64,000 nt of DNA from Mercurialis annua (taxonomy: Eukaryota > Streptophyta > Magnoliopsida > Malpighiales > Euphorbiaceae): positions 70,492,653 to 70,556,652 of the forward strand of contig NC_065572.1 in the NCBI RefSeq assembly GCF_937616625.2, in the 5' to 3' direction. This document shows, piece after piece, positions 44,201-56,255 of the stretch. The stretch's first letter is position 1. Each line of letters opens with the position of its first letter. The translations under genes and the position numbers were made by a program. The notes beneath the pieces are model-generated. The model searched no databases and was not told where the DNA came from. It saw nothing but the letters and a program-made list of their open reading frames with translations.

Positions 44201-47200
44201 CAATTTTTTTTAATTATATTTAAAAACTTCCAAAAAAATTCAATTTTACTCTAATTTTCCATTTCATTTTTATTAGATAGAAGGAATAATTATTTAGAAA
44301 ATTTTAAACAAACGTGAATCGTTTATAAAGAATTGAAATCATGCGAAAAGTTGCATAAATATTTGCACATTACCCACACCATGGAGATAATATTAAGCAT
44401 AATGAAGGTCTAAGTTTCCTTGCTCAAGCTTTAATCAAACTTGAAGAACAAAAAGCTTCTGATTCAGGCAAACAGAAGAAGAAGCAGTTATAGAGGAGTT
44501 AGTTATTTCACTGATTGGAAATAACAGTTACAGCTGTTAGTGAAGTTAGCTGTTAAAGAGGTTATAGCCGTTAGGGTATTAACCAATGGGATTAGTTTTA
44601 GTTACTTCCAGTAAAAACATAACACGTGTACAAAGAAAAACTCTATAAGTAAAGAGTTGTGTTCTTCATTCTAATTAATGAAAATTTTCAGCAATCTTAT
44701 TCAATTTTGATAGATAAACTATGACAAATGTAAAGCTTATGAAAGTTGCTTTATGCAAAGTAGATTTTACACATCAACATTCCAAAAAAAAAGTTATATA
44801 TGGATGATTAGACTGAACTTTTTGCATAATCCTAGTTCATTATTTGAAATTATGAACTATGATTTCCAGACGTGAATTTATTAAATGGAATAATCAATTG
44901 ATAAAAAATAATTAATTTTAATTTTAATATTATTAATTAATAATATTTACTAGTTCATTAGCTCATTCAATAAAATTATTTATTATGCGATTAGTGAATG
45001 GTTTACCATTTTAGAAGGCGACTTATAATGGGAAGAAAGATTAGGGATCCTACTACCCAAAAGACTTTTCTTCTAATTACTCCATTAAGGAACAATGCAT
45101 GCATGTAGAACTCTTTAGAAATGATTTATTTGTTAACTATATTTAGTTACATTTTGAATTAAACTTATCCGCTAAGAAAACTACACTCAATTATCAACAT
45201 TGGAGATAGAAATAAATTAAACATTTAATAATTCAGAGAAAATTAAGTAATTTATAAGTAAAAATTAACAATATTTAGTACAATAATTTGCTTTGTGTAA
45301 AAGATTTCAATTTTTGTAGGGGAACTTCAATTTTTACAAAGGGAGAAAAGTTTTTGTCCAGGCAGTGTTTGTTTAAAGTGTCAACAAATTCTGCTTCTTA
45401 ATTTATAACATTTATTAAGCAGTTGTTGGAGGGTTAGTTTTGTGCAAATAAATAATGCCTCAAATTTGGACCACCGTCTCGGTTTCAATTGATTAACACA
45501 ATTCATCATGTCTTTGTTTATATAAATTTCTGCCAATTCCAATTCTGACAAAGCTGATAGTCTCCGAGGCTATCATTTCCAACTTCTAACACAAATAAGG
45601 AATTTTCTGATTGAAAAAAGGACATAAAATGAGTATTTTAAATATTATTTGCAAAATTTATTTATATAAGTGTGTTCCATTTGATTGTCAAATAAGTACT
45701 TTTACAAAATATAAAATTAATACCAATGCAAACTCATAATTATATTATTGTCGGCATTTTAAATTTTAGATTAGAATCGCTATCATACGAGTAATATATA
45801 AAAAATACCAAAAAATATACTATGAAGTTTTATATAATGAACAATGTTAAAGATAATCCCACATTACTTAGGAGAACAAATATAAATGAGTTTATAAGTG
45901 TAAAAGTTTAATCATTAGGTCATGGTTGAACCTAAACACTCTCATAAATATGTGGGTGGATTGTCACATTCTCACCAATTTATAATTAATTACTCCCGCC
46001 AATATTTCTAATAAACGATCCATGATTATTGTGTTAAAAGATTTGATCATAATTTACAATAATTTTATGAAGTTTCTAAAGTATTTGTATGCTCACATGT
46101 ACTCATTGAATCCATCATTATCTTATGCTGAAATAGTTAATTCATGATAATTATTAGAGCTGTTTTTAATATCAAATTTTAGATCATTCTATCATAAAAA
46201 AAATCATGCATGTATGTAAATATGTTTTGTATAATTAGTTAAATAATTGGACGACTCAAATTAAGAAAGAAATTCATAAATTAATTTAATGATTTAATCA
46301 TTAATGAAGCCAATGCCAATGTTTTACGATAAATCAACATACAGACCCCAAAAAACAAACAAAAGAAATTAATAAATAAAAATTAAGCAACAGGGACCCA
46401 AAAGAGGAAATCAATCAGTTGGTAGAGCTACAAAATGTTTCTCCAGCTGCTAATTTTTTTTGCAATTCCATCAACCAGTTGGCAACAAGTACTTATGAAA
46501 GCAATTCTTGAGAGAGTTCATAAATTTTAACCAATATTTAAAATTCAAGAAGAAGAAAAATAATAATTAATTTACGTGTTCTCAACATCTAGGGTAAGCG
46601 AAGTGTCACTAAAAGAGTTAAGTGGGCCACGTATCTGCTATTGATTGGTCACCATTTCTGTGTTTATATGATCAATTGAAAATGTTATATGTACGTACGT
46701 ATATATGAGCATATACCAACTTTTATGATCACTTTCTTTTTTAACATATTTTGATTGATACTACTCACAAATGCTGGATGAAAAGGAAATCAATAAGGAC
46801 CAGTTGTTTTTTTAGGGTTTGTGTTTTTAGCTAGTGCAAAGAGATGAGACTAGAAGCGACGAGCTCAATCGGGAGTAGGTGAGCGGTGGTCTCTATTATT
46901 GTTAGCATTGGTGTGACTAGAAATTATAAATAAAAGGAGTAAAATATAATATTTTTTATATAAAAAATAAAAAATATATTTATTAAATTAAACGAGTCAA
47001 TATGCAATACATTTAAATAATTTTTTCATTTTTAAAATTGAGGGAAAAAATGGCCCTATTGTCTTGCATGTGGCTCTACAATTGATCGTCATTGTTTACG
47101 TTTATTTTTTTGATATTATTTTTTGAAGGTAAAATAATTTTGTTTAATCATATATGAGAAAATTGACAAATATATATATATATATGTAATAGTTTTATTT

Positions 47201-47743
47201 TATTCCGTTAATTTTGTGAAACATGACAATCATATTTAAAAATAAATAAAAAAAATAACCTAATTGATAAAAAAATTATAATTCTTAACCTAATTTAGGC
47301 AGTCTATTTATTTATAATTTATTTTTATTAATATATTTTCCAATTTTATTTATTTTTTGAATATAATAGGATTCTCAAAATCGACAGATCAAACTTTCGA
47401 AATTACTTTGTGTTCCCCCTCTTCAATTTCTGATTAAGTCATACACTCATACTAGCCACTAGCCATATATATACGAGAAGATTCATTTCTTGATTTGGAT
47501 TTATGCATATACAATATGATCCAGTTACTATATGTATAAAATCAACATATGGGTCAACAGACAGAACACGAATTCCACATGGATTGTCTATATTTACTGT
47601 TCTAACAAATTTTCTTTTACAAAAATACTATTTAAAGTTTAATAGAAATGAAAATATAATCTAGGAAAATTTAAATGGTTTGAAACAAGCCATGCATGAA
47701 GATTGAAGAGTCATATACTTTTTGAAATTCCATGCATGTTAAG
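41214..47743. other. Gene-free AT-rich DNA
   Basis: 6.5 kb without a supportable gene. 41300-41800 contains many AACCGAACC/GGTTCGGTT-like motifs in both orientations and is probably a decayed miniature element. A possible LTR fragment at 44440-44700 is listed separately. The rest is AT-rich with no ORF above about 65 codons. Confidence 0.5.
44440..44700 (+). repeat. Possible LTR fragment
   Basis: A less AT-rich stretch with ACAGTTACAGCTGTTAG-type repeats, then CTATAAGTAAAGAGTTGTG, then CTTCATTCTAATTAATGAAA. The order (TATA-like motif, short spacer, ATTAATGAAA ahead of TTTTCAGCA) resembles the R/U5 part of plant copia LTRs. No second LTR or coding domain is present, so this is a tentative call. 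Confidence 0.3.
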
Positions 47744-47753
47744 TATAATTGTA

Positions 47754-47859
47754 CCAACGAGCAATAACTCAAATGGTATAAGCGCCGACAACAAACTGCT
47801 AGGTCGTGGGTTCGATTCCTCCCACAAGCGCTCTCCCTCCACAATTATCAAAAAAAAAT
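47754..47859 (+). mobile_element. Short tRNA-derived SINE with target duplication
   Basis: About 100 bp with RNA polymerase III promoter boxes: box A in ATAACTCAAATGGTATAAGC, box B GGGTTCGATTCC about 30 bases later, then a C/T-rich part and a short A tract ending at 47858. A perfect 10-bp duplication TATAATTGTA lies at 47744-47753 and 47860-47869. It is not a tRNA gene: no acceptor stem closes it. A decayed relative is at 4517-4604. Confidence 0.8.
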
Positions 47860-48149
47860 TATAATTGTAATGGTATAAAATATTTATTATATTGCAATAC
47901 CCAAATAAAATTAATGGTAAATTTTAATTAAAATATCAAACTAAAATATTTTTTTGGTAAATAAATTATATTTTATATATTTATAGAACACTTAAATGGA
48001 GATTAAAAAAAGATTTATTTGAAAATAGTAAGATACATGATATAAAAAAATTATATACATATATATTATAAATAAATATAGTATGATATATTAATAATTA
48101 ATTATATATACATATACAATAAATAATTTAAATTATATATTTTAAAAAA

Positions 48150-48290
48150 TGTTGAACCGGCTTAAACTCAGCCTCTCTTTGGTTCCGAATTTGATTTAGA
48201 GTTTAATTGGTTTTGAATCGGATTTGATCAGCTCGGTTCCGGGCCGGTTCGTGGCTTAACCCGGCCCTAGCCACCTCTATTAGCAGGTGT
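48150..48290. repeat. AACCGG/CCGGTT-rich remnant
   Basis: Contains GAACCGGCTTAA, GGGCCGGTTCG and AACCCGGCC motifs in opposite orientation. A similar but longer stretch is at 50215-50590. Probably a decayed inverted-repeat element; ends not resolved. Confidence 0.35.
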
Positions 48291-48319
48291 GAAATGTTTT
48301 TATTGTTTAATTAATCTCT

Positions 48320-48584
48320 GTTGATTATGATTATATTGCATCTCTATCTAATCAAACATCAATCATTTGAAACTAATAAAGTAATATCATAAGGATTAGA
48401 GCTTTTATTATGATAATGATGTAATTAGCCTTTGATTTGCCTAGGTTGATTATGATTATATTGCATCTCTAATCATGCTATAATCGCACTTCAATCATTT
48501 GAACTAATAAAGTGATTTCATTATTAGATTTAGATATTTTTATTTTGATAATGATGTAATTAGCCTTTGATTAGCTTAGATTAT
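48320..48584. repeat. Direct duplication, two copies of about 125-135 bp
   Basis: Unit starting GTTGATTATGATTATATTGC occurs at 48320 and again at 48445. Each copy ends around ATGATGTAATTAGCCTTTGA. Copies differ by several substitutions and small indels. Non-coding. Confidence 0.8.
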
Positions 48585-48703
48585 TTATTATTAATTGGGA
48601 AACAATAATTAACAGGGGCTTCCAAATTGCAGAATATCCACAATAATATAAGAGAAATTAAAAAGGAAAAACAAACATTATTTAATTAGGGCATTATTTT
48701 GTA

Positions 48704-49057
48704 GAACAAAGGATCAACGCACCCCTGCACTTATAACACGGGGTCCATTTAACCTAATTTTAACTTGTTTGAGCAACTAATTCTAAAAATTTTCATTTCT
48801 GGATCAAATTGCTCCAAAATTTTATTTTTAAAACGCGTAAAATACAATTTGAAGGTGAGGGATGTGAAAGAAGAATTAGAAAGTTCACTAATTGTTACGA
48901 TAAAATTATCGTAAACTTATTTTTTGCAATAAAAATATAAATTATGGGATAATTTGACCAAAAAATGAAGAGTTTTGGGGTTAATTTCTCAAACAAGTTT
49001 AAATTGAGTTAAATGATTTCGAATTATAAGTTTAGGGGGCGCGCTGACCCTTTGTTC
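48704..49057. mobile_element. Mutator-like non-autonomous element, 354 bp
   Basis: Inverted ends GAACAAAGGATCAACGCACC and, on the other strand, GAACAAAGGGTCAGCGCGCC, extending imperfectly for about 100 bp. An exact 10-bp duplication TTATTTTGTA lies at 48694-48703 and 49058-49067. Same terminal family as 6516-7441. Non-coding. Confidence 0.85.
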
Positions 49058-49129
49058 TTATTTTGTAGTTATCTTTCAGATTATTTCATACAAGCCATTG
49101 CTTGTGTGTTTTGCTGTCTCTTAGATTGA

Positions 49130-49349
49130 AATTTTTTTAAATAGACTCAGTTTATCATGTCATCTGTGTACTAAACTTATCACATAATGACACGTCATTA
49201 AAATGATGGTAATCTTGTAATATTATTATTCAAATGTGTAAATAAATAATAAACGGATTTACAAGGTTGTCATTATTTTAATAACGTGTCATTATGTGAT
49301 ATAGACTTAGTCCACAGATGACATGGTGGACCAAGTCTATTTAAAATTT
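49130..49349. mobile_element. Foldback miniature element, 220 bp
   Basis: The two halves are near-complements: TAAATAGACT, CATGTCATCTGTG, ATCACATAATGACACGT occur in the left half and again, inverted, in the right. Flanks CTTAGATTGA (49120-49129) and CTCTGATTGA (49350-49359) match at 8 of 10 positions, suggesting a Mutator-like 10-bp duplication. Non-coding. Confidence 0.7.
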
Positions 49350-49359
49350 CTCTGATTGA

Positions 49360-51357
49360 TTTGATAAGGTGGCTTGAAGTTTCTTCTATTTTATTTGTTT
49401 TGTACCGTAAAATATTCATTTGTTAATATTTTTTTCTTAAGCATTTTGAAATACAAAATCATTTTAAAAAGTTTACTTAACTTCTTATCATATTCCAATT
49501 TAGTTTATATAACACCCAAGTAAATGTTTATAATTTATAATTTTAAAAATTACAATTTTTAACTTTTATAAAATTAATGACATTTCTATTATCATCACCA
49601 AATAAAATATTATTATTGTTGGTGTCATTATTTAAATGTGCTAGTTTAGACTTCTTTCATATATATATTTGTATTTTTCAATAGCTCTACTTAAAAAATA
49701 AAATACTCTGTCAATATTATTTTTGGATAAATTACTCTGTCAATATTAGTTTATTCTATTTAATTAATAGCATTTATATCTATATAATTTTGAAGCTGTC
49801 ACAGAGACAATATAAGATGTTAAATGTCAAATCCTCCTATATTTTATGATTCTTCATGGCCAGACATGTTCTCTGAATTTCCAATAAAAAGTGTCTCAAA
49901 TTTTTTTTATTTAAAATTATCAAATAATTATTGATTATCTCTTCTGAAGTTGGAAACACAATTATTGGATAACACTATTAAGGTTCAACTTGTTAAAGAA
50001 AATAAAAATCCAAGTGGTCAATTTGTAAAAAAATACAAATTAAGAAGAAGAAGGTGCATAAACCAAAAGTTTTATCCACAAATCAGTGGGACTACAGATG
50101 GAATGTTGATGGCTCTTTTCTCTTTAACCGGTGATTTCGAGTTCGAGCGTTGAGTCTAGAATAAATTTAAAAATATTTTGGAAGAGTTTAATTATTTTAA
50201 TGAATCTTACCCGACTTAGTTTGAATTGGTTGGGAAATGGATTTCAGACCAGTGATTAAAAACCGGCCAATTAGTAGAATTAAGAATTGGCCACCTGTTT
50301 AACCTGATTAACTTTTAAACCCGTAAATCCAATTAAATTGAGATGAATCGATGGACCCAAAGTAGGTGATTCTCTAACTGACCCAAGTTAAACCGCCGGT
50401 TCAGCTGGTGATTGACCCAATTGAACCGGCGGTCCCATCAGTTAGACTATAACTATGTGTAAAATTTATTTTTTTGCACAATTTTTTCAATGGGTTGAAC
50501 TGGTTGAACCAAAAATTGGTGGCTTAGTCGGTTCGATACTGATTCAATTTTTAAAATACTGATCCAGACATTAAAAATCTGTATCAAAAACAACAACAAA
50601 AAATTGTCCAGAACCCATAATACAATATGGGTATGGAGAAGTTCACTCTAAAAAAATCTTAAAAAAATGCCAAAACACAGAAGATTCCAACAGTACCCAA
50701 AAATATATGCACAAACAAAGTACTAGTCATGTCAAATTACAGCCACAGCATTACAGCATCAATTTCTCTAACTAAAAATTGGCGGGAGGGTAACGGTAAA
50801 AATAACTACAATAACAGAATTAACTGTAACTACAATAATTCAATTCCATAATAACAAGGATACATAAATACATTAATTCTACAAAAAAATACTCTCTACA
50901 TTGTAAAAATAATGCCTAAGATAATCTTGGTATTTGTGCATTATAGATAGGGTGGGATCTGTTAAAAGATCATGGTCTTATTTGGTCGGTCGTATAATTT
51001 CATCTTCATCTTCATCTTCTTCATCCATTAATTTAATTAATTTTCTGCTCTATACTTTTAAATCTCTTATATTTTTTTTAAAAAGATGCCAATAGTGTAC
51101 TTTGCATAAGAACAAACCAAGCTTTCTCTCTCTAGCTTTTTCATGTCTTTGATCTTCTCTCTAGACTCCATGGTTTTGTCTGGCTTTGACATCCCATTAC
51201 AAGCTGGATCAATGAAAAGGAAATAATAAATTAGTTAAATGGATAATCAATAGTCAGGATCAAGAAATAATTAAGTAATAAATTGGTTTACAAATATATT
51301 TGTTCAGACAGAAAAGAAAGTTTAACTCACCATATGTTATAATGTAGGGCACTAATT
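49360..51357. other. Intergenic DNA downstream of the bHLH gene
   Basis: AT-rich. An open frame at 49950-50153 has no known domain. 50215-50590 holds a degenerate AACCGG/TTGAACC-rich inverted-repeat remnant. The part from about 50900 to 51357 is likely the bHLH 3' UTR and terminator region. Confidence 0.45.
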
Positions 51358-53354
51358 TTAATGGAAAGAAGAACACATTAATAAGTTGTTGGTGAAGGCA
51401 GATGATGAATTAAGAAGTTTTTGTCTTTGTTCATCTACGTCCCACAGTGCATTACAAGCTCCTGCAGTCTCCTGAAAATGATGTTTTTGTCAGTGTCACA
51501 AAAATCGGAAAATTTCAACTTCAAATTCATAATTATTATTCACTATTCAGTAAATTTCTCAACTCAGCATTTGAAAAATGGTAATTACCTGAATGAAGTC
51601 ATGACTAGGCCTTTGTCCTTGCAATAAAAGTGTAGCTGAAGTATCAATTAGAGGATAGCTATTTAAAGTGGCAAAAGTGGCGGCGGCGGTGGTGGTGATG
51701 GGGGTGGTGGGAGTGGTGGTGGTGGTGGTTGCATCAGCAAAAGCTGTGGGAGGAGTGCATTGTTGCATATGTTGTGAAGCCAAGTTACTTAATCCCTGCA
51801 TACGACACATTCGTGTTAGACGCGAAAACGCTAATTAATAATACCGAATAACTAAAAAATATTTTTTTTATTATAAGTAATAAATATAAAATCTTTTGAA
51901 GTTTTAGAAAAGCTTCCATAAATGAAAATAAAACGAACATAAGACTCGATAAGTTTTCGTGCTAACATAGAATATAAGCAAATAAAATTATCAAACAATT
52001 CATAAAAAAAATTACTATAAAACAATATATTACCTCTGGTCTGACCATAAGTGAATCAAGATCCACTCCAAAGTCATAGAACATAGGATTAACAGAAGCA
52101 AGCTTCATGGAGAGAAACTGTAGATGATAACATGAAGAACCATTTAGTTTATCAATTAAGTGATCGATACAAATTATGAACATAATTAACCATAATGTAA
52201 ATTGTATTAAACATTAGTCTTAATTATTATTACCTCTACTTGATTTTGTAGGGACTGGACATAGTTAATAATTTCATCCAACATAAGGGCCTTTCCAGTA
52301 ACCTATATATAAACCATACCACATAAAAATGTCAGATAAATACTTCACCTAAAGAAGAAAATAATACAAGACATGAATTAATTCCTTAAATAATATTAAA
52401 ACAAAAAAATAATTACCTTGTCACACCCTGGAACAAGTCGCTGTAATATCTTCATCCTTTCACTTATTTTCTCTCTTCTTACCTAAAATAAACACATTCA
52501 AACAAAATTATTATTATTTACTTAATTACTGTTTAAAAAATCCAATAATTTAAAATTAATGAGCATATAATATACCCTTTCTGCAAGGCTGTGGCTGTCT
52601 GTTGCTTGGCCCCTCCTTGCTCTTACATGAATGTAACCTGTTGGTGGATCTTGATCATGAATTTTCTTTTCATCCTTTTTCTCATTTTTACCCTTTTTAT
52701 CTTCCTCTTTAATCTCATTATTGCATTTCTTCTGTTTCTTGCTTTTTCCATCTCTAGCATCCTAAACAAAACAACAAAATAATCAGAAAATAATTTCTAA
52801 TAATATAAAGTTAAGTTTTTTCTATTTTGAATATAAACTTACGACTTTAACAGAATGCTGCTCAACACTTGTCATTTGAGTTATAACTCGTTGGTATAAT
52901 ATAACTTATGTAATTAGATTCAAAGAATTTAAGTATATTGCATGCAAAATACCTTAGATTGAGCAGAATTCAGAGAATTTTTTCTTTTTTTGTCCATAGG
53001 AGACATTTTTTGGCTAACTTGTTCACCACTTTCAGCTTTATCTACCACAGTAGATGAATTATCAGTGCTCTGCTTCTTGGTTACAGAAGAAGGTTCATTT
53101 TCATTATCACTAAAAGCTACCATGGAGCTATGATCAAGAGTTGGAGTACTGTCATAAAATCTAGCATCAAGATCAGAGTTTTCAAGTGATATTTGGTCAT
53201 GAGAAGGGTAAAATTGAGCAAAATAGTTGGGATTCATGAAAATATTGCTGTTCCCTTCTTCCATAAAGGCAGATAGATTCTTGATTGTAGTGTTTGGCAA
53301 GAAAACTGAGTCAAAATGAAAAGGGTGGTGCTGTTGGTAAGAAAAAGCTGCCAT
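51358..53354 (-). CDS. bHLH transcription factor, bHLH137-like, 7 exons
   Basis: Seven exons with GT-AG junctions, all in phase 0: 52953-53354, 52576-52761, 52417-52482, 52234-52302, 52034-52117, 51589-51795, 51358-51471; 1128 nt, 375 residues. The start [12 protein letters not shown] is the first ATG of the frame. After an acidic, disordered N-terminal half comes a lysine-rich stretch (residues about 139-165), then the bHLH domain at about 181-240: [20 protein letters not shown], then [40 protein letters not shown]. The His-Glu-Arg contact residues for G-box (CACGTG) binding are present. The C-terminal part has [11 protein letters not shown], a polythreonine tract encoded by a GGT/ACC microsatellite, and the [12 protein letters not shown] tail. 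This arrangement fits the BEE/CIB/bHLH137 group, nuclear regulators of growth and light or hormone responses. bHLH137 is my best match; a close paralogue of that group is possible. Confidence 0.9.
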
Positions 53355-53504
53355 TTTTGAGAAAATAAGCTTTGGAATTGAAGGTTTTAGGGGAAAAAAT
53401 GCTAAGTTTTTCAAGAAAGTGATGGAAGAGAGAGCTTAGATTATGATACTTTGAGGTTGCAGTCAAGAAAAGTGGGTCTGTGACAAACTTAGAGGCCCCC
53501 AGGT

Positions 53505-53514
53505 TTATATAGAG
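53505..53514 (-). promoter_or_regulatory. TATA box of the bHLH gene
   Basis: Minus-strand CTATATAAAC about 150 bases upstream of the start codon, which would give a 5' UTR of some 120 bases. The 60 bases between it and the start of the gene contain pyrimidine-rich stretches typical of plant leaders. Confidence 0.6.
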
Positions 53515-53559
53515 ATCAGAAGAGTGATTAATTAATTTAAATATATTTTTAAATTTATT

Positions 53560-54625
53560 AAATTTCATTAAAAATTGTAAAATGACAAAAGTTGTCTGTG
53601 TTCATTTGACTGGTCTTATCTTATCATTTTTTTTCAATCTCTTATTTATAATAGTAATAAATACAAACCAAGAACGGAATAAAATTATGGGGTTAAAATG
53701 AGCAAAGAATAAATATTTAGTTGAAGATAACAGAAATTTTTTTTTTTTTTTAGAATTTTCTCTTTTATTTAAACAAGAATTTTATATGTTATCATTTATT
53801 TTATTTTTTTCATCTCAAGCTAAATGAAGTGTTATGAAAGAAATCTAACTATGAGATAAAAAATTTAAATTTTTTATATCAAGAATATGTATAAGAGGTG
53901 GGGTTGATCCCTTATAAAAGATAAAGTTTTAACCCTAACTTTTAAAAGGTTCTTTGATTGAGGGAACTAGGATGGAACGGTTGCTCCATCCTGATTCCAA
54001 AATGTTAGAAAACAATAAATACCGAATAATTATTTTTAAAAAAATCAAATAAATTTGTGTGAAAAATTTGAGTCAAATGATATGTCGTTTTTAAAAATTA
54101 AAAAAGAATCATATAACACATTTTTTCAATCTAATATGTCATTTAGTCTAAGAAATTAAAAAAAGTCAATCAACATGAAAATAGCCTAACGATGTATTGT
54201 TCGATTAAAAGAAACTTCTCCATATGAACAAAATTTTAGATACTGCCACTGTATATATATAATTACGGTTTAAACTTGCACCATCGCTTAAGTTAAAAGA
54301 GCATTTTACTAATTTAGATACGTTTTGTGGTTCTTACTGTTTGCTTTATCCTGTAAAATGTAAATGAAACGAAGGCGTATTGCATGTGGTTGTAATTCAA
54401 AGCAGCCAATAGATACCATCGATGGAGGAAAAAGAAGTCGCTGTCGGAGAAAAAACAAGAGAATTAAATGAGTTTACAGTGAGACAAGATGAAGACTTGC
54501 ATCAAAGCAAAACAAAAAATAACGGTTGGTAAAAGCTAGTAGATGACAAATTAATTTAGAGTACTCATTTGGAAACAGGGCCAGTTTCACTATTACTTTT
54601 GCACCAAGGTAAACTTTGTAGATAG
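53560..54625. other. bHLH promoter and intergenic DNA
   Basis: AT-rich sequence upstream of the bHLH gene. No other gene, miRNA or repeat was recognised. Confidence 0.45.
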
Positions 54626-54635
54626 ACTATATGAA

Positions 54636-54803
54636 GGTTTTTTTTTTTATCTAGAAGAGTTGGTTGTTATCGAAAATTAACGGAAATTAAATGTATTTTT
54701 TAAAGTTAAACTAGGCTAACCACAGTCTGAAGAGAATTAGAATTCGAACTCCCGACTTCATGCAAATTGAAGGACTTGGACATCAGGCCAAGCCTTCAAA
54801 TGC
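54636..54803 (-). mobile_element. SINE-like retroposon with A tail and target duplication
   Basis: Read on the minus strand: a box A-like TTGGCCTGATGTCC, a box B-like GAGTTCGAATTCT about 40 bases later, about 90 bases of tail, and an A tract (poly-T on the plus strand at 54638-54648). The direct repeat ACTATATGAA lies at 54626-54635 and 54804-54813. About 168 bp, non-coding. Confidence 0.7.
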
Positions 54804-55394
54804 ACTATATGAAAGTCAAATGTTGGTCGAAATTGTTTATATTTTGCAAAAAGATGGAACCAAATTAGCAAATCAAACTGAACATAATTCAATTTTATTT
54901 TAGTGAATAAATCATTTTCAATTCAATCCAATTATGACCATAAAAAAATTTACTTAATCTTTTTAATTAAAATTGAACTAAAGTTATTAAACTAAATTAA
55001 AATAATTAATAGCATTGGTCGACTCAGTTCAATTTTATTTAACTTTTTTATAATTTAATTTGATTTAATTTTGAAAAAAGCAATATATTTTGGTTCTATT
55101 CAGTTCAAATCGAATATACACTCTACCACTCCATATGTAAGCATAATATGGATGATTGGATGTTATTAGTTCAAAATGTTATTATAATAATAAGAAGAAG
55201 AAGAAGAAGAAGAATAAATCTTATTTTATTTACTTTAAATTTTGTTGGTAGAGTTTATATAGTAAAATATATACTATTTCAAATATGTAGGTATTATAAA
55301 AAAAAAAAGAAGAAGTCTGGTTTGGAGTAGCATAAATGAGAATTAGAAAAAGAATTAATTATTGTGGAGTAAAATAGTTGTATTGTTGAGTAGC

Positions 55395-55608
55395 TAAATT
55401 GTGAAAGATCCTATTCCTACGGGTAGGCTAACAAGGTACGGACCTTAGAGTGTGGGCTAGACCTAGGCTAGTCGAGACTACGGATGGATCCATATTTTAC
55501 CACGGAATCATTCTCCACATTTCGGACTGCTTTTGGCCTTTTTCTGTTGCCAACTTGTACATGTTTCTGCTTCTTATTCGGGAGCGTCTGTTGAAAAAAA
55601 AAAAAAAA
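55395..55608 (+). repeat. Possible retroposon 3' end with A tract
   Basis: A GC-richer stretch ends abruptly in a run of 16 A at about 55592-55607, as at the 3' end of LINEs or retroposed transcripts. No reverse transcriptase motif, pol III box or target duplication was found, so origin is uncertain. Confidence 0.3.
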
Positions 55609-55649
55609 GATGAAATTCAATTTAAAATAGCTATTTTAACCTAATAAAA

Positions 55650-56255
55650 AAATGTGTAATTTCTCATTAATATTGATGTAAGAATTTAATCAAGCCTTAT
55701 TTATTTTAATAAATACACGTTAATCTAATATATTAAAAAATATCAAGATTTTTGTAGCTAGCTTTGAAAAAGATTATAAGTACGGATTTTTATTAACAAT
55801 AATTTTATTGTTAATCTAATAAGATTGTGGCAAAAGCATCTCCACCCAAAACTCAAAAATGAGTTTCGATTTACACTCTTTGGGGGTTTCTATATGTTTT
55901 TACTCCAACTCGATCACTACCCTATTTTTCACACCAAATAATATTCTCTTTTATATTCAATACTACTACATTTAACTATTTACCATTTTAAAATATATTT
56001 AATAATGCTTAAATAATATTAAATTCTTATAAATATTATCTAATATTCAATTTAAAAAATAAAATAATAATAATTAAAATTAAAACAATAAAATTAAATT
56101 TAAATTTATACATCACATTTAAATATTAATAATAAAATTATAATTTAAATATTAATATATAATTTATTAAAATAAATTTTATTTTTACCAATAAAAGTAA
56201 TTTGAATTAAATTATTAAAAAATCGATTAGTATTCAATAAAAAGTTGGACAAAAA
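55650..56255. other. AT-rich intergenic DNA
   Basis: Extremely AT-rich (TTTAAATATTAATA-type sequence at 56030-56200). Nothing recognised. Confidence 0.4.

Noticed and set aside
47757..47830. Possible tRNA gene (box A and perfect box B)
   Set aside because: No acceptor or anticodon stem closes, and it has an A tract and a target duplication; it is a SINE.
52929..53414. Start of the bHLH frame at 53414
   Set aside because: The codon there is TTG, not ATG; the first ATG of the frame is at 53354 and matches the family start (MAAFSY).
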